This document shows, piece by piece, positions 37,054 through 46,400 of a stretch of 64,000 nt of DNA (position 1 is its first letter; every line of letters begins with the position of its first letter). Both the position numbers and the translations under genes were made by a program. The notes beneath the pieces were generated by a model, which worked only from the letters and a program-made list of their open reading frames with translations, made no database searches and was not told the DNA's origin. Origin of the DNA: JAUIKM01 sp964445695 (GTDB lineage Bacteria; Bacteroidota; Ignavibacteria; Kapaibacteriales; UBA7675); NCBI GenBank assembly GCA_964445695.1, contig CAYULF010000015.1:62001-126000 (forward strand), given 5' to 3'.

Positions 37054-37854
37054 ATGCCGTTTGCATGCCGGTTGTGCGGTTCCGCCGACCATTTAAAACT
37101 GTATTATACGCAGGGCGCGCAGCGCCAGTACCACTTCTACCGCTGCGGCGAGTGCGGCCTGGTCAACTACGACCTGAGCGGCGGTTTGAACCAGGAAAAG
37201 TACGCCGACGTCTGGCCCGATCCGTTTGACTCCAATTCCAAAACAAATCGCACGCAGGCGGCCAGCTCCGAGTGGCTGCAGCGCTATGTGGAACCACCCG
37301 CGCGCGTGCTGGATATCGGCTGCGGCAACGGGCGCCTGCTCTACCTGCTGCGCGAAGCCGGCTTTGCCGTGCGCGGTCTTGAGCTTTCGCCTTTTCTTGC
37401 AGAGAACATCAAACGGGAGCTGGACATCGAGGTGGACGTCGCCGATTTTCAGCAGTTTCACACCTCGGGCGAGCGCTTTGATGTCGTCATTCTGCGGCAC
37501 GTACTGGAGCATCTTTCCGACGGCGGCAGCGCCCTGCGATCGATCAACGATCTTTTGGTCGACGGCGGCATTGCTCTGCTGGAATTTCCCAATATTGAAG
37601 CGCTTGACCTGAAATTCAAACGCCTGCTGGCACGGCTGCGCATCCATCGCAAATCCTGGCCCGCCGACTACGTTCCGGGGCACTGCAACGAGTATTCACT
37701 GCGGCCTTTCAGCCGCATGGCGCGTGAGTGCGGATTTGAACTGCTGCGCTGGCAGACGTATTCCAACAAGGGCGGCGACGCCGGCCTCGTGCAAAAGTTT
37801 AACATGGGCAACAAGGCGCGCGTGCTCATCCGCAAGCGATCGGCCGCTGTCTGA
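37054..37854 (+). CDS. Class I SAM-dependent methyltransferase with N-terminal zinc ribbon
   Basis: The protein has 266 residues. A zinc-ribbon-like pair CRLCG (C5, C8) and CGECG (near C30, C33) precedes the methyltransferase domain. Motif I is VLDIGCGNGRLL near residue 90, followed by VRGLELSPFLAENIK and VILRHVLEHLSDGGSALR. This layout is common in methyltransferases of surface-polysaccharide or natural-product loci, but no such genes adjoin it here. The ATG at 37054 has GAGGGG at 6 nt. Confidence 0.85.
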   Translation: MPFACRLCGSADHLKLYYTQGAQRQYHFYRCGECGLVNYDLSGGLNQEKYADVWPDPFDSNSKTNRTQAASSEWLQRYVEPPARVLDIGCGNGRLLYLLREAGFAVRGLELSPFLAENIKRELDIEVDVADFQQFHTSGERFDVVILRHVLEHLSDGGSALRSINDLLVDGGIALLEFPNIEALDLKFKRLLARLRIHRKSWPADYVPGHCNEYSLRPFSRMARECGFELLRWQTYSNKGGDAGLVQKFNMGNKARVLIRKRSAAV

Positions 37855-37992
37855 GCGGAGTGTTTAACTCCAGAAGCAATGACGGTGCGGTCGGCTAATC
37901 GGGAATATGTTTAACTGCCGATGTTTTGTAACAGTGGGTTGGTCGATCGCGGAAAGGCGCTGTGACGACCCTACCGAATGCAGCGAAAAACT

Positions 37993-38577
37993 ATGCACAT
38001 ACTTGAGACGGAGCGGCTGTACATGCGGCCGTTTGTGCACGACGACGTCGACACAATGCAAACGGTGTTCAACGACGAGCTGGCTCTGAAGTTTTACCCG
38101 CGCATGGCGGACCCGCGCATGGTGGCCGGCTGGGTTATCCGCTGGCGTGACGTGTTCAAACGCGACGGCGTCAGCCTGCTGGCTTTGTGCCTTAAATCCA
38201 ACGATGAACTGATCGGCGACTGCGGCCTGGTGTGGCAGGATATTGACGAGGGCCGTCGGCTCGAAATCGGTTATCACGTCGCCGCTCAACACAGACGCCG
38301 CGGGTATGCACGCGAAGCCGCCGCAGCCTGCCGCAATCACGCTTTTGAACAATTGCGCGAGGAGCGCGTCATCTCTATCGTCGCTCCCGAAAACGTCGCG
38401 TCGCGCGCTGTTGCCGCCGGCATTCACTGCAACGTGCGCACCGGCTACAAACGGCCGGGTAAAACCAGATTGATATTCTGGACCGATAGAGCGGACTGCG
38501 AGAAGCTGGACGGAACAGAGTACTTTAATCCACCTGCGACCTTGCCCACTGATGGCGGCCGCGATGGGGCGTCCTGA
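37993..38577 (+). CDS. GNAT-family acetyltransferase (RimJ/RimL-type)
   Basis: The protein has 194 residues. It opens with ILETERLYMRPFVHDDVDTM, the typical RimJ/RimL start, and carries the acetyl-CoA binding loop in HRRRGYAREAAAACRNHAF. The acceptor is unknown. The ATG at 37993 is preferred to one 15 nt upstream. Confidence 0.85.
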   Translation: MHILETERLYMRPFVHDDVDTMQTVFNDELALKFYPRMADPRMVAGWVIRWRDVFKRDGVSLLALCLKSNDELIGDCGLVWQDIDEGRRLEIGYHVAAQHRRRGYAREAAAACRNHAFEQLREERVISIVAPENVASRAVAAGIHCNVRTGYKRPGKTRLIFWTDRADCEKLDGTEYFNPPATLPTDGGRDGAS

Positions 38578-38663
38578 GCGCCTGCGCACTTACACGGTTC
38601 ATTGCCACATTCTGATTCTGTACTGCGTTTGCCGCCCTTTAAAACAGTGTTTAAATAAAATAT

Positions 38664-38692
38664 TTGCATTGACTAAGTTGTTGTGCTATATT
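38664..38692 (+). promoter_or_regulatory. Promoter of small secreted paralogue 1
   Basis: TTGCAT, 17 nt, TATATT in an AT-rich stretch. It predicts a 5' leader of about 430 nt before the ATG at 39131. It matches the promoters at 39942 and 41092 in both boxes and in spacing. Confidence 0.65.
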
Positions 38693-38945
38693 TTTAGCGT
38701 TCGTTAAAAGAAGGTGTTTCACTGTCGATACCGGCCTTCGCAAGCGAGCTCCACTGTCGTTCATCTCAGGTGCATTCCCGCGAAACAGCGTTCTCTCGGC
38801 CCACGCTGCCGTATCCTCTGCATTGTACTGTGTTTAAACGGAACCGTCTTTAGTCCGCTCCGCTGTTTAACTGCGGCCGGCTGAAGCACGGTCGTCTTGA
38901 CTGTTGACTGTACTGATTCTGTCGATCTGCTCTGTGCCCAATGAA

Positions 38946-38966
38946 AAGCCGATGTTTTATCGGCTT
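38946..38966. other. Hairpin in the leader of paralogue 1
   Basis: A perfect 8-bp stem, AAGCCGAT / ATCGGCTT, with a 5-nt loop lies in the predicted untranslated leader (38700-39130). Nothing else is recognised there. A minus-strand frame at 38761-39207 is not supported. Confidence 0.5.
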
Positions 38967-39130
38967 GCAGATACTCCTGCAGGATGCCCATAACTACCGA
39001 CCCGACATGCCCCCGCATGCCGGCTGATGCCGTCTGCCCACAACGACGGCGACGGGCTCTGTGCCGCGTCCCGTCTGCTATACATTCATTGTTCTCTTTT
39101 GTATTAACCACATTTACAGGAATGTAAACT

Positions 39131-39706
39131 ATGTTACGCATTGTTGTTTCTGCTTTGAGCCTGGTGGCTTGTATCTTTGCGTTCAGCGCCAATACGTCAT
39201 TCATCAACGCCGGTACGCCCCCGCCTTGTCAGTTTAACTGTGACGGCAGCGGCCGCTGTACGCTGTTTGTCGACGGCATGGAAGTAGTTGTCGCAGGAGT
39301 TAACAGTATGGAAGGCGATCCGATTCAGAACGTTGACGCTGAAAACAAAAAGGTGCCTGTCATCTGCAAAGACTTCAACTTCAACAACCAAAACAATACC
39401 TACCAGGGCCGCGCATCGAATACGGCCGGCGCGGACTCGCGTGTAGAACTTCACAGCCGGCAAGTTGGCGGCGTACCGTTTTATCCGGCCGACGCGACAG
39501 TGTATTCGTATGTGGACATCGAACTGAACGGCCAGCAGTACACCAGCGTCGAGCCGATCGTGCTGACATCCACGTCCGGGCTGAAAGCGTGGCCGAGCCA
39601 GGACTTTGTCGACTATGAGGTAACGGAAGACGTGGAATTCATCGGCGCAGTGGATAATCTTACGATTAAGGCCGGCAGCACAGTTACGATGCGTGAGGCA
39701 CAGTAA
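39131..39706 (+). CDS. Small secreted protein, tandem paralogue 1
   Basis: The protein has 191 residues with a signal peptide (about 1-25). The mature part shares with the two downstream paralogues the pattern C.FNCDGSGRCTLFVDGMEVVV.GVN.M.G, then GVPFYPADATVYSYVDIELN, a WPSQ..VDYE segment and a C-terminal AGSTVTMREAQ. Cysteines in the mature N-terminus may form disulfides. The family is not one I recognise. No T9SS sorting domain is present, so it is probably periplasmic or at the outer membrane by another route. A TTTACAGGAATGTAAACT ribosome-site block precedes the ATG. Confidence 0.75.
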   Translation: MLRIVVSALSLVACIFAFSANTSFINAGTPPPCQFNCDGSGRCTLFVDGMEVVVAGVNSMEGDPIQNVDAENKKVPVICKDFNFNNQNNTYQGRASNTAGADSRVELHSRQVGGVPFYPADATVYSYVDIELNGQQYTSVEPIVLTSTSGLKAWPSQDFVDYEVTEDVEFIGAVDNLTIKAGSTVTMREAQ

Positions 39707-39765
39707 TCTCTGTTTGTTTTGGCTCCGATGACATGCAGATGCACGTTGCCTGTGTATCTGGTTGG

Positions 39766-39810
39766 AAAACGCCCGCCGCGGCACGCCAAATGTGCTGCTG
39801 CGGGTGTTTT
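39766..39810 (+). terminator. Terminator after paralogue 1
   Basis: AAAACgCCCGC pairs with GCGGGtGTTTT across a loop that contains further partial pairing. It lies 60 nt past the stop. Confidence 0.6.
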
Positions 39811-39941
39811 GCGCCGGCCGAAAGCGGGACTCCGCAACGGCATGCAGATAGTGTTGGGCTATCAACCTTTCTGGCCGTTTTGTCCGCCGCATGCCGGAGT
39901 TAATTTGAATATGAAATTTACCGTGAATTCTCAGAAAGCAC

Positions 39942-39970
39942 TTGCACACGTTGGGGTGATATTATATATT
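39942..39970 (+). promoter_or_regulatory. Promoter of small secreted paralogue 2
   Basis: TTGCAC, 17 nt, TATATT. The leader to the ATG at 40333 is about 355 nt. Confidence 0.65.
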
Positions 39971-40255
39971 GCGCCGCGTTAACTGCCAACGTCTCTCCTG
40001 CAATACACGTAAATATTCCACGTGTGTTCAGCCGGCTGTCCCGGCGCTGCCAACGCGGGACCAGCACTTGCCACGAAGTGAGCGGGAGAGTCATATTAAC
40101 CAGATTGAAAACAACAATATCCGTCGAATAATTTGTCCCGGACATACCAGGCCTGTACACTTGTCAAGCGCGTACCTTAGTCAATAAGGCACTCGGGACA
40201 GTACCGATATTCGGCTTTTCAGACAATCTACCAGCCCACCAATGGATACCCAGGC

Positions 40256-40271
40256 GATGCGCACGTCTTTG
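40256..40271 (+). promoter_or_regulatory. Conserved leader element of paralogue 2
   Basis: GATGCGCACGTCTTTG lies 77 nt upstream of the ATG. The same element with two changes lies 79 nt upstream of paralogue 3 (41404-41419). It is not evident before paralogue 1. Confidence 0.5.
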
Positions 40272-40332
40272 AATCCACAGATTGATTATTGCCATTATTT
40301 GATTTGTTAACTCTACCTACAGGAATTCTACT

Positions 40333-40899
40333 ATGTTGCGAAACGTCATTTCCGGCCTCGGCGCTCTTGCGCTGATGCTTGCATTTAGCTACAGCGTCAA
40401 CGCTCAAGCGCTGTGCGACTACGATTGTGAAGGCTCGACTCTTTGTGAAGTCATCATCGACGGCGTACCCGTGATCATGGGCGGCGTTAACTTCATGGAC
40501 GGCACGGATCCGGTTGATACCGCGCCGAACGAAAAAGAGGTTAAAATCAAGTGCAAAGAGCTGCAACTGCGCGACGAAAACAACCAGAACAAAGGTACGG
40601 CAACGAACGACGAGAATCAGGAATCCAATATCACGATTACCAGCAACAGCAGCTCCGGCGTACCTTTCTACCCGGCTTCCGCCGTTGTTAAATCGCACAT
40701 CAAACTCGAACTCAATGGCCGCAAATACTTCAGCCGCGAGCCGCTGGTCCTGAAGTCGGTCGACAGAATTCGCTCCTGGCCGTCGGAAGAAGCCGTTGAA
40801 TACGAACTGGTCGAAGATGTTACGCTCGTCAACCAGAACGGAACGAGCAAAGTGACCTTCCAGGCCGGCAGCACGGCGACGATGAAAGCCCGTCAATAA
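40333..40899 (+). CDS. Small secreted protein, tandem paralogue 2
   Basis: The protein has 188 residues with a signal peptide (about 1-25, ending VNAQA). The mature part starts LCDYDCEGSTLCEVIIDG, followed by GGVNFMDGTDPVD, SSGVPFYPASAVV, FSREPLVLKSVDRIRSWPSE and a C-terminal FQAGSTATMKARQ. It is very close to paralogue 3 along its whole length and more distant from paralogue 1. Leader, promoter and ribosome-site block (CTACAGGAATTCTACT) are conserved as well. Likely a beta-rich secreted domain of unknown function; the three copies arose by tandem duplication of gene plus promoter. Confidence 0.75.
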   Translation: MLRNVISGLGALALMLAFSYSVNAQALCDYDCEGSTLCEVIIDGVPVIMGGVNFMDGTDPVDTAPNEKEVKIKCKELQLRDENNQNKGTATNDENQESNITITSNSSSGVPFYPASAVVKSHIKLELNGRKYFSREPLVLKSVDRIRSWPSEEAVEYELVEDVTLVNQNGTSKVTFQAGSTATMKARQ

Positions 40900-40955
40900 A
40901 CCTTCCGCCTGATAAAACACAGCCATGTGTTTAAAAGGCCTTACAACATGACGCG

Positions 40956-40990
40956 CCCCGGCGGACATATCCGCCGGGGTTCATTTGTTT
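40956..40990 (+). terminator. Terminator after paralogue 2
   Basis: A perfect 9-bp stem, CCCCGGCGG / CCGCCGGGG, with a 6-nt loop is followed by TTCATTTGTTT. Confidence 0.75.
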
Positions 40991-41091
40991 CCGGTCGCGC
41001 CGAAGAGTGCGCGCGCCGTTGTTTACAATGAGTCGGATTTACAGCCCGGTCACTCAACTTGAAAAATTTTAAAGAGTATTTAAACAAACAG

Positions 41092-41120
41092 TTGCACCGT
41101 TTGTGCCCGAACGCTATATT
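41092..41120 (+). promoter_or_regulatory. Promoter of small secreted paralogue 3
   Basis: TTGCAC, 17 nt, TATATT followed by GCGGCGCG, close to the sequence after the paralogue 2 promoter. The leader to the ATG at 41483 is about 355 nt. Confidence 0.65.
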
Positions 41121-41403
41121 GCGGCGCGATTGTGAAACTGCCTCGTTCTTTAACCGCAACCGCTTGAAGCTACGTCACTTTCAATCGGCGATGTGAACCA
41201 CAGGTATGCTGCCACCTGCCTGTGAACAATGTCCGATCGCTGGAAGTGAAAAGTCGTTCCGAATCCCATGCCCGGAGCCGGGAACCAAAAACACCGTGTT
41301 TTGAGTCGCTGTTTAAATGCGGCGATGCTGCCTGGAGTGACAATTCCACACACGGACTGAAACTACAACAGAAAATTTTTCAGCCCACGCGTGCGGCGGG
41401 GAT

Positions 41404-41419
41404 GATGCGCACATCCTTG
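41404..41419 (+). promoter_or_regulatory. Conserved leader element of paralogue 3
   Basis: GATGCGCACATCCTTG, the counterpart of 40256-40271, at nearly the same distance from the start codon. Confidence 0.5.
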
Positions 41420-41482
41420 CACACCATACTTTTAGTGTACCATTTGGTTTTTAATCCACTTCAATTACACAGGAATCGTACT

Positions 41483-42052
41483 ATGTTACGCAATGTTTTG
41501 AGCGGCCTTTCCGCTGCTGCCCTTGTCTTTGCTTTTACGGCTAATGTTAATGCCCAGGACCTTTGCGACTATGACTGCGAAGGCTCCACGCTGTGCGAAG
41601 TTGTGATCGACGGTGTGACCGTGGTCATGGGCGGTGTTAACTTCATGGACGGCAGCGATCCGAAAGATGTATCGGACACCGAGAAAGTCGTCACGATCAA
41701 GTGCAAAGAGCTTAACGTGGAAGACCGCGAAAAGAAAAACAAGGGTACGGCCACCAACGACGAAGATCAGGAAAGCACGATTACGCTGACGAGCAACAGT
41801 GCCGACGGTGTGCCTTTCTACCCGGCTTCCGCCGTTGTGAAGTCCTTCGTTCGCCTTGAAATGAACGGTAAAAAATACTCGACCAAGGATCCGCTGGTTC
41901 TGAAGTCGGTGGACAAAATCCGTTCGTGGCCGTCGGAAGACGCCGTAGAATACGAACTGGCCAAAGACGTTACGTTCACGACGAACGACGCTACGGACAG
42001 CCGCATCACTTTCACGGCCGGCAGCACGGCGACGATGAAAGCATCGCAATAA
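41483..42052 (+). CDS. Small secreted protein, tandem paralogue 3
   Basis: The protein has 189 residues with a signal peptide ending VNAQD. The mature part repeats the family pattern LCDYDCEGSTLCEVVIDG, GGVNFMDGSDPKD, ADGVPFYPASAVV and a C-terminal FTAGSTATMKASQ. The frame is open 261 nt further upstream, but the start is fixed at the ATG at 41483 by the signal peptide and by the conserved CACAGGAATCGTACT block before it. The extra upstream frame lies in the long leader. Confidence 0.75.
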   Translation: MLRNVLSGLSAAALVFAFTANVNAQDLCDYDCEGSTLCEVVIDGVTVVMGGVNFMDGSDPKDVSDTEKVVTIKCKELNVEDREKKNKGTATNDEDQESTITLTSNSADGVPFYPASAVVKSFVRLEMNGKKYSTKDPLVLKSVDKIRSWPSEDAVEYELAKDVTFTTNDATDSRITFTAGSTATMKASQ

Positions 42053-42091
42053 TTCCATCGGAATATTCCGACCGGAATTGGCAGATAAAAC

Positions 42092-42121
42092 AAAACCCCG
42101 CAGGTGTTCCGGCGGGGTTTT
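42092..42121. terminator. Bidirectional terminator after paralogue 3
   Basis: AAAACCCCGC pairs with GCGGGGTTTT. It lies between the convergent ends of paralogue 3 and the DinB gene. Confidence 0.8.
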
Positions 42122-42178
42122 GTTGTTTTACGACCTACAACACACATGTGCGCGCAGCTTCATGTGTTCACAGAAGCA

Positions 42179-42682
42179 CTACATCGAATTTTCGTCGGCG
42201 GTCGGGCCGTACACCTGGGGCAGCGCAATGTTGTTGAGGCGCAGGTACATCCCCAGTTGTGCGCGGTGGTGAATCATGTGATTCATCACAAACGAGCGCA
42301 GCACGGCCGCTTTGGGCATCGTGAATTTTACCGCGCCGTCCGCTTTCAGGCTCCACGGCTGCATCATCACCGCGTCGTCGGCGCCGGCAATTGCCTCGCG
42401 CGCATCCGCAGCACTCTTGTCAAACATCGCCAGGACCTCAGCTTTGTTTGCAGCTTTGGCCGGCGGCGGATTATTCGGATCCGTAACGTCGTAGTGGTCG
42501 CCATGCACCGTCATGACGCCCCACAACGGCAGCGTGGCGACGTGTGTCGCAAGATCGCCCATCGAATAGGATTTTTCGTGCGGTTTCCAGCTGAATTTTT
42601 CATCGTCAATGCGCTCGAGAATCTTGCGCGTGCTTGCCATTTCCATGTCGTACTCAGGCAGCAGAGCTTCGCTTATAGCCAT
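42179..42682 (-). CDS. DinB family protein
   Basis: The protein has 167 residues, a four-helix DinB-like bundle. It has ILERIDDEKFSWKPHEKSYSMGDLATHVA with the first conserved His, and MNHMIHHRAQLGMYLRL with the C-terminal His motif; together these form the usual metal triad. DinB-fold proteins include thiol-dependent transferases, but the specific role is unknown. There is no strong ribosome site before the ATG at 42682. Confidence 0.88.
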   Translation of the reverse strand: MAISEALLPEYDMEMASTRKILERIDDEKFSWKPHEKSYSMGDLATHVATLPLWGVMTVHGDHYDVTDPNNPPPAKAANKAEVLAMFDKSAADAREAIAGADDAVMMQPWSLKADGAVKFTMPKAAVLRSFVMNHMIHHRAQLGMYLRLNNIALPQVYGPTADENSM

Positions 42683-43411
42683 TCTGACCAGCTCCGGTAA
42701 AGGATTTTAAGGACTGTTTGGTGGTACGGTCGGACGCTTTGCGGCATTCGAACCAACCCGTTCTGCAAATTTGATAAAACCCGATCAATCAAACTAATCT
42801 TCCCGCCGCGCTTTTTTGCATCGCTGCCGATCACCCTGACCAGCTTCGCGCTTCCCGCTTGCTTTTCCAATCCCTTCCTGTTAGTCCTGCAGATTCCGGT
42901 CCCGTGTCCTGCAGCCGGCTCGCAGCCTTCCAGCCTGGAACTGCGGGACAAACAAAAGTCGGCTGTTGCTGTCGTGCCGGGGAGCGCGCAGGTAAGGATT
43001 ACTTAAACAAGTGGCAATCCCGCCCCGCCGGCCAGGGGACGCGTCGGTCGACCAGCTTCAGTGAAAGCTCGGCAACAGACTCGATCATTCGTTGCCGTGC
43101 CAAAAGATAATTCTTGTTTTTGTGCACAGTTTGATTGTACATTCTTGCCGGCCCCGAAATCGCCGCGTCGGGACAATCTGTTCACGATCAAAGATTTCAA
43201 GAAACAGCGCAGTTGAAGTGAACGCTGCGCCGTTGCCATTCTCTCTTGCTGCCGTTTGTCCGGTATTTATCACTGTCCGCGTTTATCCTCGGGCTGCAAC
43301 CTCCGACCGGTTTAAACGGAATCGCTGCCGCTAATCAACACAATTTGTAGGTCGCCTTAAACAGGCGATTTCACCATTCGGACCGCACCAGGCGCGTCCC
43401 CAGGGAGAGCT
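42683..43411. other. Intergenic region between DinB and the RCC1/metalloprotease gene
   Basis: About 730 bp with no supported frame. It includes a reverse-oriented tail of the dispersed element at 42945-42975 (GGGACAAACAAAAGTCGG). A weak promoter candidate, TTGTTT-N18-TACATT, lies at 43114-43143. A GTTTAAACGG string lies near 43311. Confidence 0.4.
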
Positions 43412-46400
43412 ATGTCCCGTTTAACCCACCTCCTGATTGCTTGTGCCGTTCTGTTAAACTCACACGTCCTGTTGGCGCAGTATCAGCCGCATGCCGACGA
43501 TGCAGCCAAATCAAAGGCGATACATTCACATTCCCCGATTTCACACGGGGGGAGCGCTACGAAGTACGGCGAGGGGCTGTTCCGGCAACTGGAACGTCCG
43601 GCAGCGGCAACGCAAGCCGTACCCCTCTACGCGGCCTTTTTTACGATGAGCGCCGTCGAATTTGACGAGTTCGACTCGCGTCCGGCCGTGGATGTCTACC
43701 TGAAAAATTTTGAATTGTCGCCCGGTCATGCCGTTAACCTGCAGCTGCGGACGTTTAATCTACTGGCCGCCGATACCCGCGTGGTGGCGGGAACGGCCGA
43801 CGGCGATGTGCCGATTAAACACGACCGCGCCCTTTTTATGGCCGGCGTAGTTGAAGGGTATCCGGGTTCCTTTGTGTACCTGTCAGTCTTTCCGGAATAC
43901 ACACTTGGCTACGTCGAGTTTGACGACGAAGCCAAAGGAATCTACGAGCGCTACGTGATAGGGCCGCTGGACCACACGCCCGGCCACCAATCCGTGATGG
44001 CGGTCTGCTCTGAAAAATATCTCGACCTTGACAATCACGAACACGACGACCACTTCTGCACCACGAACGACGAGCCCATGAACGAAGGTCGTTTTGAACA
44101 GTTGTTAACCGAGTACGGGGGAGCGACGCACAAACACGGATCGGACAAAATCCAGATCGACGAAACGCCGCTGGACGTCCCCGTCGCGATCGAGTGCGAC
44201 AACGAATACTACAACGATCACCAGCAAAATATCTCGCGCACGGTTAACTACTCGCTCTCCGTGATGGGCGCCTGCTCGGCCGTATACAGCCGCGACCTGA
44301 ACGTCCTGTTAACCGTTCCCTACATTCGCGTCTGGACGACCGAGGATCCATTCCCCGGAACGAATACTTCCGCCGGCCTGAGCGAAGTGCGCAGTTATTG
44401 GAATGCCAATATGGGGTACGTTGAGCGCGCTCTGGTGCATCTGTTCAGCGGTGCTTTCGGCGGCGGCCGCGCGTATATCGGCGGCCTGTGCAATACGGTG
44501 CAGTACGCCGTCAGCGGTGTTAACTATCTGTCGACCTATCCGCCGACGGGTTATCTCTACGACATTTATCTGGTCTCACATGAAACGGGCCACAACTTCG
44601 CGGCCAACCACACACAGAACTGTTTCTGGAATCCGCCGGTTGACTCATGTTCGCTGGGCGGCGGCGGCACGTCCTGTTTAACCGCGCCCAACATGCGCCT
44701 CGGCACGGTAATGAGTTACTGTAATCCGCGTCGCAATCACTTTCACCCGCGCGTGTCAACCTACATGCGCAATTACACCGAGGGCCGCGCCTGCGTGCAC
44801 CCCGTGGCCGACGCTTATGCCGACGATCTGGAAGTGACGGCCATGAGTTTTCCGGCCAACGGCGGCATCTACGGCAGCCTTGCGTCGGTGACTCCCACGG
44901 CCCGCTTCCGCAATGCCGGCAGCAACAACCAGAGCAATATCACCGTGCGCTACGACATCCGCGAGAGCACGACCAATACTGTTGTCGCCACCAGCACGCA
45001 GCTTATTAACACGCTGAACGCCGGCGCTGAAACGGACGTTGTGTTTTCCGCTCTGTCGCTCACGACACCCGGCACGTATGACGGGGTGGCGACCATTGAG
45101 CTGGCCGGCGATGAAAACGAACTTAACAACATATTTTCGCGACCCTTCCAGATTATCCCGACGCTTGCCGGCGCGGTAACGCTTAACTATCCCAACGGCG
45201 GTGATACGCTCTGCGCCGACACAACGATTAACATCACCTGGACCATCAGCGGCAGCATCAGTTTTGTGCGCATCGAGTGGACGCCGGACGACGGCGAAAC
45301 CTGGTACGACGTCATCTCCAAAACCGACGCGGGAACGGGCTCGTACGCCTGGGTCGTGCCGACGTTTACGACCGACGAGGCACGCGTGCGCGTGATGAAC
45401 TGGGAGAATTCCGCCGTGGTCGATCAGAGTGCCGGTAATTTCAGCATTATCGGTAAGTACGACGCGCAGCCGGTCGAGTACACCATCCCCGCGCCGAACA
45501 CGGCCCTGCATTCGCCTTTCCGTCCGACGGTGAGCGTGCGCAACAACGGCACGCAGCAGTTAACCGACGTGCCGCTGCGCGTGCGCATTCGTCACCGCGT
45601 GCTCAACCATGACGTCTACGAGCGCACCTTGACATTGTCGGACCTTGCGCCGGGTGAAAGTAAAACAGTTGTGTTCCCCAAAGCGACGGGTTTCCCGATT
45701 GCGAGCGGCGCGAACTACAACGAGTTTTCAATCTTCACAACCGTGCTCGACGATCAGGACACCGAGCCCTGGAACGACTCGCTCTCGCGGTATTTTGACA
45801 TCAGCAACGACAACCCGATCGTCGAAGCGGGCAATTATCACAGCATGGCCATTCTGCCGTCCGACGGTTCGGTCTGGGCCTGGGGGCACAATTTCTACGG
45901 TCAGCTCGGCAATGCGGCCTACGGCGCGCGTTCGCGGCCCGTCCGCATGTTAAACGTCAGCGGCGCGGTGGAGCTGGCCGGAGGTGCGTATACGTCCTAT
46001 GTTTTGTTAAACGACGGTACCGTCTGGTCATGCGGTTATGGCTACTACGGCCAGCTCGGCACCGGTACGGTCTGGGACCGCAATGAACTCGAGGAAATCA
46101 CCGCGCTGTCCGACATCACTACGATTGCCGCGGGGCGTTTTCACGCGTTTGCGCTTGAAAACGACGGCACGGTCTGGGCCTGGGGCCGCAACGGCGACGG
46201 TCAACTGGGCGACGGAACAATAACGCAGCGCGACATGCCCGTTCAGGTTAACATCAGCGACGTCGTCATGCTCGCCGCCGGCGAGTCCCACACGCTGGCA
46301 TTAAAAGCCGACGGCACGGTCTGGGCCTGGGGCGCCAATGCCAATGGACAATTGGGCATACCGTTGCTTTCCGGCAGCCGCGTGCCCGTGCAGATCCCGA

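Noticed and set aside
38761..39207. 148-codon minus-strand frame in the leader of paralogue 1
   Set aside because: Overlaps the promoter-leader and signal-peptide region of paralogue 1 and has no protein features.
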